This document shows positions 1 through 9,500 of a DNA stretch of 64,000 bases, piece after piece. A program made the position numbers and the translations under genes. How positions within the stretch are numbered: position 1 is the first letter of the stretch; each line of letters starts with the position of its first letter. Source of the DNA: Amoebophrya sp. A120. Its lineage: Eukaryota > Sar > Dinophyceae > Syndiniales > Amoebophryaceae. Location: contig CAJINV010000017.1 in assembly GCA_905178155.1 (NCBI GenBank), positions 736,722-800,721 on the forward strand, written 5' to 3'. Under the pieces are notes generated by a model. That model made no database searches. It saw only the letters and a program-made list of their open reading frames with translations, and was not told where the DNA came from.

Positions 1-95
1 AAAAACGAGTAATCCTATGAAAGACCACAAGGCTGGAGGTAGAGGAGCTGTTTCGCAGAACAACAACAATCCTAATCAACAGAAGCGACCCCATG
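1..95 (+). CDS. Partial exon of an unidentified gene
   Basis: An open frame from base 2 reads KTSNPMKDHKAGGRGAVSQN and continues to a Lys-Arg-Pro-His end. It stops at base 95, directly before a strong GTAAGT donor at 96-101, with one base left over (phase 1). It may be an internal exon of a gene beginning left of the window, or a first exon starting at the ATG at 17. I could not find the partner exon downstream. The peptide is hydrophilic and Asn/Gln-rich and matches no family I recognise. Confidence 0.4.
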
Positions 96-1048
96 GTAAG
101 TTAATACCCCTTGCGCTTGCAGGTCGTGGAGCAAATATAGCAAATCATGCACGGGCATGAACATAATCTTTTCGTACTCTCGAGCTGATCCGCTTGGGAG
201 ATGAACTTCAACTTGTACTTGGCGAGTGTTGATGAAATGCAAAAGTCAAAGTCTTTTTTGAAGAAAGCACCTGGATCAGTGCTGAATGGTAATTTTTCGT
301 TTGCAACATCACGAGTCGTTTCAACTTCGCCATGTATGTCCTTATCTCGGAGACTTTTTTACAAACACCACGGCCAAAAACTTGCTCATTCTAGACACAA
401 AAACCCACTGGAAAAAAACAAAAAAAAATATGCTGTGGAGAGCCAGGGGCGTTTGCGGTTGCCTCATCACCAGCGGGAAAAAACGCCACCACAACTGCTG
501 TTCACGTTTTGCTTGTGTAGTAAGTACTCCACTATATTATGTCCCGTATCGGTCTCGTGTCCTTCCTGCCAGTCGCTCATATTGATCTTGAATTTTCTTG
601 CAAGACGGTGGAGATCAAAGTTTGACTCGGGATCCGATCGTGCTGTCTGCGGGTTCAATCCTTGTTTGTGGTTCGAACGTTTTTTTCGAAGGATTTTCTG
701 GATCGTGTGAAAGAAATGACCTTTTGATGGAGAGGGTTCCTTTCTCTATGTTGAGTAAATGAGCATTCTGAGAGCAGAAATTGCAGGCGTGCTTTTCATT
801 TGAAGTCGCCCTGTGCGTTGTTGAGGGTTAACGAGGGAAGATCTATTGAAAGCGATCTGGTGGAGGTGGCGCATTCTTGTTATCCAAAGCAGTTTCTGGT
901 TACTCAAGACGTTCGGGCAACGTTTTGAAAAGGAAATCGAAGCTGATATGGAAGACCTGGTAGTTGTGGTGTTGACCACTGCTGAGGTGTGTTGTTGGCA
1001 TTTGTGGTTGAGCTTGCAGCTGCTGACTTGTTTTGCTTTGAGGAGTAT
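96..1048. other. Intron or intergenic stretch, nothing recognisable
   Basis: It starts with the GTAAGT donor of the partial exon. The frames open here (for example 201-710 +) have no ATG-led conserved content and look like chance ORFs. A second donor-like GTAAGT lies near 519, so a small unrecognised exon could end there. No RNA gene or repeat was seen. Confidence 0.4.
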
Positions 1049-2908
1049 ATGTTGAAAGATCGATGCAGATCTTTCACGATGATGGCGACATGTTTCATCG
1101 AGTTTCTATTTTCTGTTTTTCCAGCACGACGCCTCCGCAAAATAGTACTAGTTTCAGGCTGGAGCATCAGTATTCTGCTCGTCTTCGTGCCCGGCGCAAA
1201 AGCAGTATTTCCTACTAGCTGGCTTGCACCACGACCAGCAGCTTCTACTTCCGGCCGTCCCAGTGCTAGTAGTAGCGGAACAGCCTTTTCCTCGGCCTTG
1301 TTTTCTCCGAGCACTCGGCCTCATCATGTTGACGGCGGCAGCACCAGGCTGCACGAGGATCTGTGTATTCCGGTGCTTTTCTGCACCACGGGCGCCCCGG
1401 TGCTCGTGGAGGATGCTGCAGACCCACCATCAAGTTCCGACAAGAATAACAATTGTCGAGTCCATGCAGGTCTCGACGCGGAACAACTACATCAGGCTGC
1501 GCGAGGCGCCGTTCCGATCAGCAGTACCACTTTGGGCGAGCTAAAGAAGAAAATAGAAGCGAAAACTGGCGTTCCGGCGACCCGGACGAGATTGCTTCTG
1601 GCCGGGAAGGACGGCGTGGTGTTGCGCGATGATGATGATGGTGTCTTTCAGGAGAGTTCTTCTACTACCTCCATGAGAACCAATGTCGCAGACGATTGGA
1701 CGATAGCGCGATGGATCCGCGAAGCGCAAGGTAGAAGTTCCAATGCCGAGGACGACCGGGGGAGAAGGAGGTCGCAGCCAGCAGTAATGTTGCAGGAGAA
1801 CCATCAAGAAATTATGGGCGGTGACGAAGAGCAGCTTTCTTTTCGTCCGCAAGACGGCGGCGTCGGAAGTAGTCGTGCGGCACGGGGACGAGGAAGTAGA
1901 GCCGCTGAAGGTCGTGGAGGAAATAACTCGCGCGTGTACAGCCATGCAAGCGAAGATGACGACACGGACACAAGTTCCCCACCAGACGCTGCTGGGTGTA
2001 GGCTTTTGGACTATAGTCATTGTATTCATGACCACCCGCTGAGAAGTCGTGAAACAGCAAGGCCAGCACCAGCGGGAGCCAGTACTGTAGGCTCCTCTAC
2101 TCCTTATCCTCGTAGTGTCCACGACCCGCGTGGCTGGCCACGCCCAACTGCCGCATTTTCTTTTCTGACGCGAAATAGAAGTAACAGACTGCGAGCAGGT
2201 GCAAGTCGTCTTGAAGCAGGAGAGGAGAACGCAGAAGATGATAATGCCCAACCCTCTTCGTGCGCCGGGTTGTTTCTGTTTGGGAGCTGCGCAACGCCGA
2301 TGGAGGGGGTTTCTTCTTCAGAAACTGCCCAGGCGGAAATGATTTCAGCATCGCAAGAGCTGTTCCCTCGTAGAAGACCACCACCCACTTTTGTTCCACC
2401 ACTTCCCACAACCCAAGACTGGGCGATCCAAGTGATTTTTCGGAAAAATCTGGTAGACCAGCTGGCGTTCGCGCTAATCGAAGCTGTGGAGCAGGAACGG
2501 GAGAGCGTGGGCACCAGTTTCGGGTCGAGGAACGTTCCCGCCCAGAAACTCTTCCAGCGGACGTTTTTTCCCCTGGTGTTCGACGGAATCTTGCGCCACG
2601 CATCTCTCGCACAGTTGCGCGCGGATGTGGCGGAGTTGCAGAGCGCCTCGGCACGGGCTCACGAGAAGATGAAGGAGTGGCACCGCCGGAGGAGCGCGAA
2701 ACTTGGGGGGTGCTGCTGTTCGAGCGACAGCGCGCTGAGTGCGGTGGCGTTTCGGAAGCTGCTGCAGCGGTTTCGGCTCACCACCCGGGGGTACGGCATA
2801 TTCGCGACTGATCTCGCAACTAGCAGAGAACGGTCAAAACACATCCCGAACACGTCATTACACCACCTGTTTGACTCGTGCTGGGATCATATGCAGGGAA
2901 ATGTGTAG
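1049..2908 (+). CDS. Ubiquitin-like-domain protein, membrane-anchored or secreted, otherwise unknown
   Basis: I chose the ATG at 1049; the frame is open upstream to 989 only from a GTG. Residues 25-50 hold a hydrophobic segment ending in PGAKA, compatible with a signal peptide or signal anchor. Residues about 155-230 resemble a ubiquitin fold: TLGELKKKIEAKTGVPATRT, then RLLLAGKDG, then a closing segment DDWTIARWIREAQG. This matches the ubiquitin order of helix (KxKI..KxGVP), strand (RLL.AGK) and final strand, with a Ser/Asp-rich insertion before the last strand. The middle is low-complexity Arg/Ser/Gly. The C-terminal 170 residues look folded and helical (QVIFRKNLVDQLAFALIEAV) and match no family I know. 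The frame closes with TAG at 2906-2908, but a GTATGT donor at about 2931 means further 3' exons cannot be excluded. Ubiquitin-like similarity is by eye only. Confidence 0.55.
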   Translation: MLKDRCRSFTMMATCFIEFLFSVFPARRLRKIVLVSGWSISILLVFVPGAKAVFPTSWLAPRPAASTSGRPSASSSGTAFSSALFSPSTRPHHVDGGSTRLHEDLCIPVLFCTTGAPVLVEDAADPPSSSDKNNNCRVHAGLDAEQLHQAARGAVPISSTTLGELKKKIEAKTGVPATRTRLLLAGKDGVVLRDDDDGVFQESSSTTSMRTNVADDWTIARWIREAQGRSSNAEDDRGRRRSQPAVMLQENHQEIMGGDEEQLSFRPQDGGVGSSRAARGRGSRAAEGRGGNNSRVYSHASEDDDTDTSSPPDAAGCRLLDYSHCIHDHPLRSRETARPAPAGASTVGSSTPYPRSVHDPRGWPRPTAAFSFLTRNRSNRLRAGASRLEAGEENAEDDNAQPSSCAGLFLFGSCATPMEGVSSSETAQAEMISASQELFPRRRPPPTFVPPLPTTQDWAIQVIFRKNLVDQLAFALIEAVEQERESVGTSFGSRNVPAQKLFQRTFFPLVFDGILRHASLAQLRADVAELQSASARAHEKMKEWHRRRSAKLGGCCCSSDSALSAVAFRKLLQRFRLTTRGYGIFATDLATSRERSKHIPNTSLHHLFDSCWDHMQGNV

Positions 2909-3111
2909 AACTTGCTCCTTCTGGTATGTGTTTTAACGCCCTGCAGCTGCTCGTCCATACAGAGATACCTCCAGTGGTCTGCGGCTTTTCTACGACTGAG
3001 GTGTTTTTACGTATCAAGAATGTTGTGATGCATTCACTTCAGGTTTATATTTATTACGCGGAGGGTATGTCCATATCCTTGGCGGTGCACCACGTTTACT
3101 ATTGAAAATTC

Positions 3112-4915
3112 ATGTATTTTCATAATTTTTCGGGGCGGGTGGTGGTGGAGGTGGAGCATGCTTGTCTCGATTGCATAAGCCACAACGCGAACCAGGGCAC
3201 AAAATTCTGGTGGAACACCTCGGAAAATGCTATGGACTACGAGAGCGACGAAGATCAAGAGGAGGAGCAGGTGAGAAAAGTACCGAAGGAAGAACCTACA
3301 GATACAACCCATCAATGCGACACCGGGGGCCCGAGAGCGACTGCATCTTCTGCAGGAGGGCCGCAAGCTGGGCTGCAGCTCTCATCCTCTGCTCGAGCAG
3401 GGGCCGCAGAAGCTAGTGACGCGATGGACAATGCTGCACGGGTGCAAATGCAACAGAAAAATCCTCGGACTACAGGTTCTGGGAGCGCAACGACGGAAGT
3501 AGAAAATGGAGTGCACGCTGCAGAAGTAGATGTAGATGTTGACGTCGAGGATGATTCGGATTCGGAAGAAGCCGCTCTACAGCAGCTATGGTCGGAGGCA
3601 CAGGCACTGAAGCGGAAGTCTTACATGATCATCGACCCGGTTGTGGTGCTGGGCAGCGAGGCGTTTTTCCACCACTTTTAGGCACTGGAAAAGTTGACAG
3701 TTGCGGTTAGCGTTTGCCGTTTATTGGCGTACACAAGTGTAGTTTACTACGTCCGATTGTCCTCGCATGCGTTTTGCAGCTGTACCACGACAACGATTTT
3801 TTATATCGTCCTCAGTCTTGTAAGTACTGAACTACGGGAGGAGATGCAGGCCGTGCTGCATGAACGCAACGTCATTTTTTCACTGCATCTCCCTCTCTCC
3901 GAAATTCTGCCGACCGCGATGCAAACTGTTGAACAAGACGACTCCGTTCTTTCCGATGGAGATACAGGAGCGGAAAGCGAAACTCACTCCCGAGAGGATC
4001 GTCCCGGTCCCCCGCCGCGTTCCAGTACTTCGACAGGAGAGTCCGTGGGGGACGCAAGGAACCATGGCAATGCACTTCGTCAAGGCCAAAGGACGGTGAA
4101 CACATCTCCTTTCACGGTTGCGTGGGAGACGGACCGTTCTCTGCACCTAACGCCAACGCGTGTGACGATTCCGTTGAAGGACTTCATGCGGTACGGCCGC
4201 GCGGCCGCGTGCTCCTTTATGGTCAGGCAAGAAACTACTAGTACAACTCCTTACTGCTCCGTCGTAAGTAACAGCGTAATTGCTGACGCCGATTTTCCTG
4301 TTGCTTTCACGCACTGCTTTTGTGCGTCCGTTTGTGCATTCATGGTTGCTGGTGTGTTTTTTTTTGCCGTCCGACTTCCTTTATGGCTGCGAATTTTTGC
4401 AGTTGTAGTTGTAGATGAGTAGCGTGAAGATCGGCGCTGGAACAACAAGAAACAGCAATGTAAGTAGTTCGTGATGTGTTGTACTAGTTTCGGGTACGGA
4501 GCACTGTATAGCCACCACAACATCTGGTCTCGAGACCGCTATGTGCAGCTACGATTTTTTCCAGTACCACACCCAAAGCCGTTTTCTAGTCAGCCGCCGG
4601 GGGCCAAGCGAGCAAGGGCAGCATGAAGCTACGGGTGCGTCAACCAGGGCTGGCGCTGGTATTTTCACTGCGCAGGGAGGTGAAGCAGAACCAGAAGCCC
4701 TCAGAGATGCGGAGGAGCAGCAGCAGCAGGCACAGCAGATCCCGTTTTTGCGACAGCATTTTAATCCTGATCCGAATGTGTTAGAGAAGTACTCCGTCAA
4801 CATTCAGGTGAACAGCTGTTTTTTTGACCTCTTTCTGATGGGCTCCGGGAAAGAGCCAGATGAGTACTTTAAGGTAGTGCTGCGAGGCTACTTGTGCACG
4901 GCAAACAGAAGCTGA
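3112..4915 (+). CDS. Unresolved multi-exon gene, acidic N-terminal part, function unknown
   Basis: Coding-like blocks on one strand are separated by donor-like sites, but I cannot join them with confidence. Block 1 (3112-3681) is acidic (MDYESDEDQEEEQ, then a stretch of alternating Asp and Val) and ends SYMIIDPVVVLGSEAFFHHF. Block 2 (about 3830-4263) reads ELREEMQAVLHERNVIFSLH and later RVTIPLKDFMRYGRAAACSF, ending at a strong GTAAGT at 4264. A short exon may lie at 4421-4460 before another GTAAGT. Block 3 (4541-4807) reads IPFLRQHFNPDPNVLEKYSV and may end at the GTGAAC after 4807. Overlapping frames also look protein-like in places, so the exon choice is weak. It could be the 3' half of the ubiquitin-like gene just upstream. 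Confidence 0.35.
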
Positions 4916-6530
4916 AGCTCAGTGTCGTCTTCATCTTCAGTGCTGCAAGTCATGGCCAAAATGGAAATGCAAAGTGATGTAATATGATGCTTTCGACACA
5001 AGCGGATTCGTCCTCACCGTCGCGCCATGCATGGTTATGTAGGAGTAGGACCTCTTGCGCGCATTCGAGTTCGACGTTCATGTTGTGCAACATCGTAGTT
5101 TTGAGAGAGCTTCTGTGTCATTTTTTGCACGGCATATTGCGTACCCGTTGACCAGAGCAAGGTGGAGTATGAATGCCTGTGACGACGACATGGGACTGGG
5201 AGTATGGTTTTGCGTTTGTTTCTTCCTTGTTTCGTCTTCTGTGTGTAGTCGCTTTCGACCAATAATTTTGAGGCGGTGTTCTTGTTGCACCAGTAAGGAA
5301 TAGAAGTGTCTGCACGACCACTAGTGCGACTGCTCGACGAAGGATTGGGTTTATGTACGATCATAGTGATTCGATTTCGAGCTCCAGCTGCAGATTCAGT
5401 ACCAGCACGTAGAAATATACGTTTTACACTTAGTATGCTGTATGCGCCGCAGCTCGTGCTCCCGTGGCATTCTCTGTCGAATCAGTAGTGCCGCCACGGC
5501 TGTCAAGGAATCTTGTGATTGAGAAAGGGTTAATCAATTTGTTTGCAGAAATGAAAAATCTAAATTGACGCTTGCTATAGGGGTAACAAGTGGGTCTACT
5601 CGTAAAATGGAAACCACACACGAAATTTTTGAAGACTTGATTACGAATATGAAATCGTAGTTCTGTTGTTCTCCTCTCAACCAGCTCATGAGCCTTAAGT
5701 TTTTCATTTTCATGAAAGATGGAGCAACCAATGGTGTAAAAATCGATATCGGTTCGTTGTCAGGTGGCATAATTGACAAGATCGAAGTTCGCCTTCGTCG
5801 TCGTCTGCCTTCGTCGCATTTCGTCGTGGACTGTATGTATCGTCGATCTCGCCGATGTAAATTTAGATGTCGGGTGTAGCAGCAGGTGAACTTGGATGAA
5901 TCAATTATAGGGTTTGCAGTTCTACCTTCTGTGCCTTTCTGAAAGTAACTACAAGTCGAGGTGTTGAACGAACTGCACAAATCGTATTTGTCGAAGATGG
6001 CGTCGTGCTCGTTAAGCTACAAAGAGGGTACGCATGTACAAAGAACGTCGCCGGACGTGGGTGACAGACTTCATCTACACCTTCGTTGTATAAGCATCCA
6101 TTAAGATAATTCAATGTGTGGGGTCGTCGTTATTATTTGAACTGATTCGACGTATTGGAAATCAATCATAGTCGTGACCGATGTGAGCTAGTACGCTTCT
6201 ACGCCAGGTATAAAATGGAATTATTTCCCCGCCTCGGGTTCTCTTTACATTTGTACGTGACTGAGTTTGTTCCTGATGCGTCGAAATCGTAGGCGACTCA
6301 TTTTTTTCCCTTGATTGACTCCACCGCTGATCAGGATCAGCGAGAAGTTCAACACTTTGAAGGGGAAGAAGAGCATCAGCATGCTGCACTGTGCTTGATG
6401 CACGGTGACAGATTCTGATCGTCGAAAACTGAGAATCAAAAAATCTGAAAAAATCGATATATTCGAAATCTAGTCTGAGGCCGTGTCGTCCGTGAGGCCA
6501 TTCATCAAAAAAATCAAAACTAAAACTACG
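4916..6530. other. AT-richer gap with doubtful coding fragments
   Basis: No complete gene is visible. Between about 5430 and 6100, plus-strand fragments read like protein: RLSRNLVIEKGLINLFAEMK (5500-5559); METTHEIFEDLITNMKS (5608-5657), followed in the same frame by a TAG; FFIFMKDGATNGVKIDIGSL (after 5700); and VFVEDGVVLVKLQRGYA (about 5985-6035). They are broken by frameshifts and stops, and the third positions are AT-rich, unlike the neighbouring genes. A minus-strand frame (5534-5980) is open through the same stretch. A decayed gene, short AT-rich exons or chance are all possible. Confidence 0.35.
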
Positions 6531-9500
6531 ATGACTTTCACGTTGTTGCATGGCAGCAACGGGCTGGGGAGTGCCAAAGGCGTTCCGTATTTGCGGCTCC
6601 TGGCAACTTCACTCTGGTGTTGGTGGTCGTCGCCTGGATCGCGCCATGACAATTTTGCAACAGTTTCTGCCGGCAACGACCAAGGATCGCTATTCCGGTT
6701 CTGCGTCGGCGAAAAATTGCAGCCGCGAGAAGAAGAGCCTGTTTCATCGGGCGGTGTTGCTGGAGGTGCGGAAGATGTGTCGTATGCTGACTACCACGAC
6801 GAAGACAACTTCTATGCGACCCAAACGAGGACAACTGCGTCCTTGCCGCACCCGCAAGATGAACGCACGGGCACTGGAGGATCTAGTCGTACAACTGCAC
6901 TGGTCGAGAAGGAGAAGTTCTTGATGCAGTCGCAAAAAATTGAACCGGGTTCGGTTTCCACGGGCTCTGGTGCTGCTTCTGCAGCAGGAGCTGCCGATCG
7001 TCCTGCACACGGGGGAACCGAAAACGGAGAAAAACACGATGCTGTGGCGTTCGTGGAAAAGAAGTCCGCGGACGCTCTGGCGCGATTTGTCTCCGCGCTG
7101 CGGGACAGCTCGTCATCCTCAGAACTTTCCTCGCAGCGAGCAGTGGAGCGGGAGGACCGTGATGCAGAAGGAGCAGAGGGTGATGATGAAGCGGTTGGGA
7201 TTTCGTACGATGGAGCCACCGAATCCGCCGCAGCTTCTTTAGAGGAGGGGATGAAGATGTCGAACGGCTTCGGGGACGAAGCAGGTTCGGCCACGTCCTC
7301 TTTAAACCTGACGTCGTCCTTGGTCGAGGTTGCGCTCTCTCCTGATGAAGGCACCTTTTCGGTTTGGCAACGTGGGACGTGGAACGACAGGAGAGGCCGG
7401 GTCCCTCTGGATGGCGAGGGAGTCGAGCAACTCAACAAGGAAGAGGAATTGAGGAAGCTGGACGCGGAGTCGTCTTTGTTTGCTACCACTTTGCGGCTCA
7501 CCGACAAGGCGGAAGCCGAGAAACATGTAGTCCAGAAGGAGCACCCGGTCTTCAAGGAAGGCACGAAAAAATATGCAGATCTTAATAATGAAGAAGGAAA
7601 TAAAGGCTCGCCGAAGGGTGATCATCTCGGTTTCGTTGGCGATGAGGCGGGAGTCGTGGTGTGGATAAAGGTGCTCTACGCGATGGCGTCTTGGACCTTT
7701 GAGGATATTGGAGAAGCGAAGATGGGTTCCGGTCTTGAGGCGGGAACCAAACTGGCATTGGCGATCCTCGAAGACCTTGTGGACGCAATTCCAAAGCTGG
7801 GGATGCGCGAAAGGTTCGGTTTCATCGACGGCCACGAAAGTGAGCTGCTGTCGCAGGATTTTTTTTACGGTCTGCTGCTCTGCGGCTCTCGCGAGGTGCG
7901 CGCGATAATGGAAAAACTACGCAGGGTCATCACCCAGGTAAGCAGCGCCGGACCGCTACCGGAGAAGGAGGAAGCCAATGCCCGTGAAGAGGCTTTCAAG
8001 AGAGCAAACCAGGCATTGCAAGAGTTCGTCGCAGCTGTCGCACACAAGCTGAAGCAAGGGAGCGAAGCTGAGAAAAAGCACAAGCCGAAAGAAAAGATAG
8101 ATGCGCTGAAGACCGCTTTGTCAAAGGCAGTTACCGCCACAAACCGGGGGGCGTCTGGCTGGCGCCAGATGTTTTCTGGGGATAATGGCATCCAAAAAGC
8201 ATTGCGAGCGCTTGCGGGTGTCGTTTCGAAGGCGGTTCCTTCGTATCACGCAAAAGGCGGGATTCTCCCGAGCATCAACATTTTCAGCGATCGCGCGTTC
8301 CAACGACGCTCACGCTTACATCTAGATGTCCTCGTCCTCGAAAAAGAAAAAACCTCCAACAAGAAGAACGCTCCATCCGGCGGTTCCAAATCCCCTAAGC
8401 TTGCACACATGGAGGATGCTGTCGCTTTTTATCTCCTTGGATACGAGGACGTGGCGCACATCAAGAAGAAAATTGGTCCGGGGGAAAAGCATGACAGTGG
8501 CGCCGCAGCTATTGTCAAAGCATGGAAGCATGTGCATGATTGTCTCCAAGGCCACGACGAGCAGCACGCTGGCCAAGAACACAGAGGAGATGGGCACAGG
8601 CCCAGCGAACAACACCAGGACGGCGCGAAGAATGCGCAACACGAGCATGCAGGCCTTGTCGCTGCATGGACAGAGACACTGCGGCCGCTCATGCATCAGG
8701 CGCACAAGGAAATCCATCCTGGCCTTAAGGTCGCACCAGGCGGGACATTCAATACAGGCATCATTGCAGTAAATCTAAAAGAGCGAGAACCGGCGACGCT
8801 TACCATCTGGAAAGTGGTATCATACACGCTAGAAAAGATCGTCGAAGCAGTCGCGAAGCGTGCGCAGGAGAAGTCCGTTGTTCGCGAGAAGCTGCCCGCG
8901 CGCCTTTCCATTCACTTTCTACACGGTCTGGTGCTCGCCGGTATTCCGGAACGCGACATTGGGAGCGCCAAAAATTTGGCGAGACTCGCGGGCTCCTTCG
9001 ATGAGTTCGTGTATGACGAGGATGATAAGGATTTCATGAGAGACGCACGTGACAAGTTGGTTTCGGCCCTGCCGTCGCTCGATGAGTCGCACGGGCCGCC
9101 GCAAAGTCAGCCTGTGCCGGATACGTTGCCCACATTACAAGATGAAATGTCCTCTTATTTGTCGGAGCTTGTTCTGGCGCGCGACGTAGAAAACGCACTG
9201 CGATTTGCACTGGACTGGACGTTTGTTTGGCTACCATGGACAGCGGTCTCAAGCCCAGAAAAACAAGCGCCGGAGTACCTTTCGCACCACCTGGTGTACC
9301 AGCTTCACCAAGGGAGGTACTGGCGTTTGGTATCAAAATTCGATGAACCAGACCCAGCCTGGTTAGACGAAGACCGGCTATTGAGATACGAAAACTTCCC
9401 CGTTATTGCCTACAACGAACGACATCTGGTGTACCATCTGATTATGGCGACTTTCGGCGCTAGCAAGAAGGTCGTGCGCAATTACCTTCACCTGTGCTGG

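Noticed and set aside
1541-2251. 236-codon open frame on the minus strand
   Set aside because: Shadow of the ubiquitin-like gene. No conserved motif and Cys/Ser/Thr-rich random content.
3860-4099. Alternative frame reading MEIQERKAKLTPERIVPVPR
   Set aside because: Looks protein-like, but the overlapping frame continues further to a strong GTAAGT donor at 4264. I kept that frame and marked the gene as unresolved.
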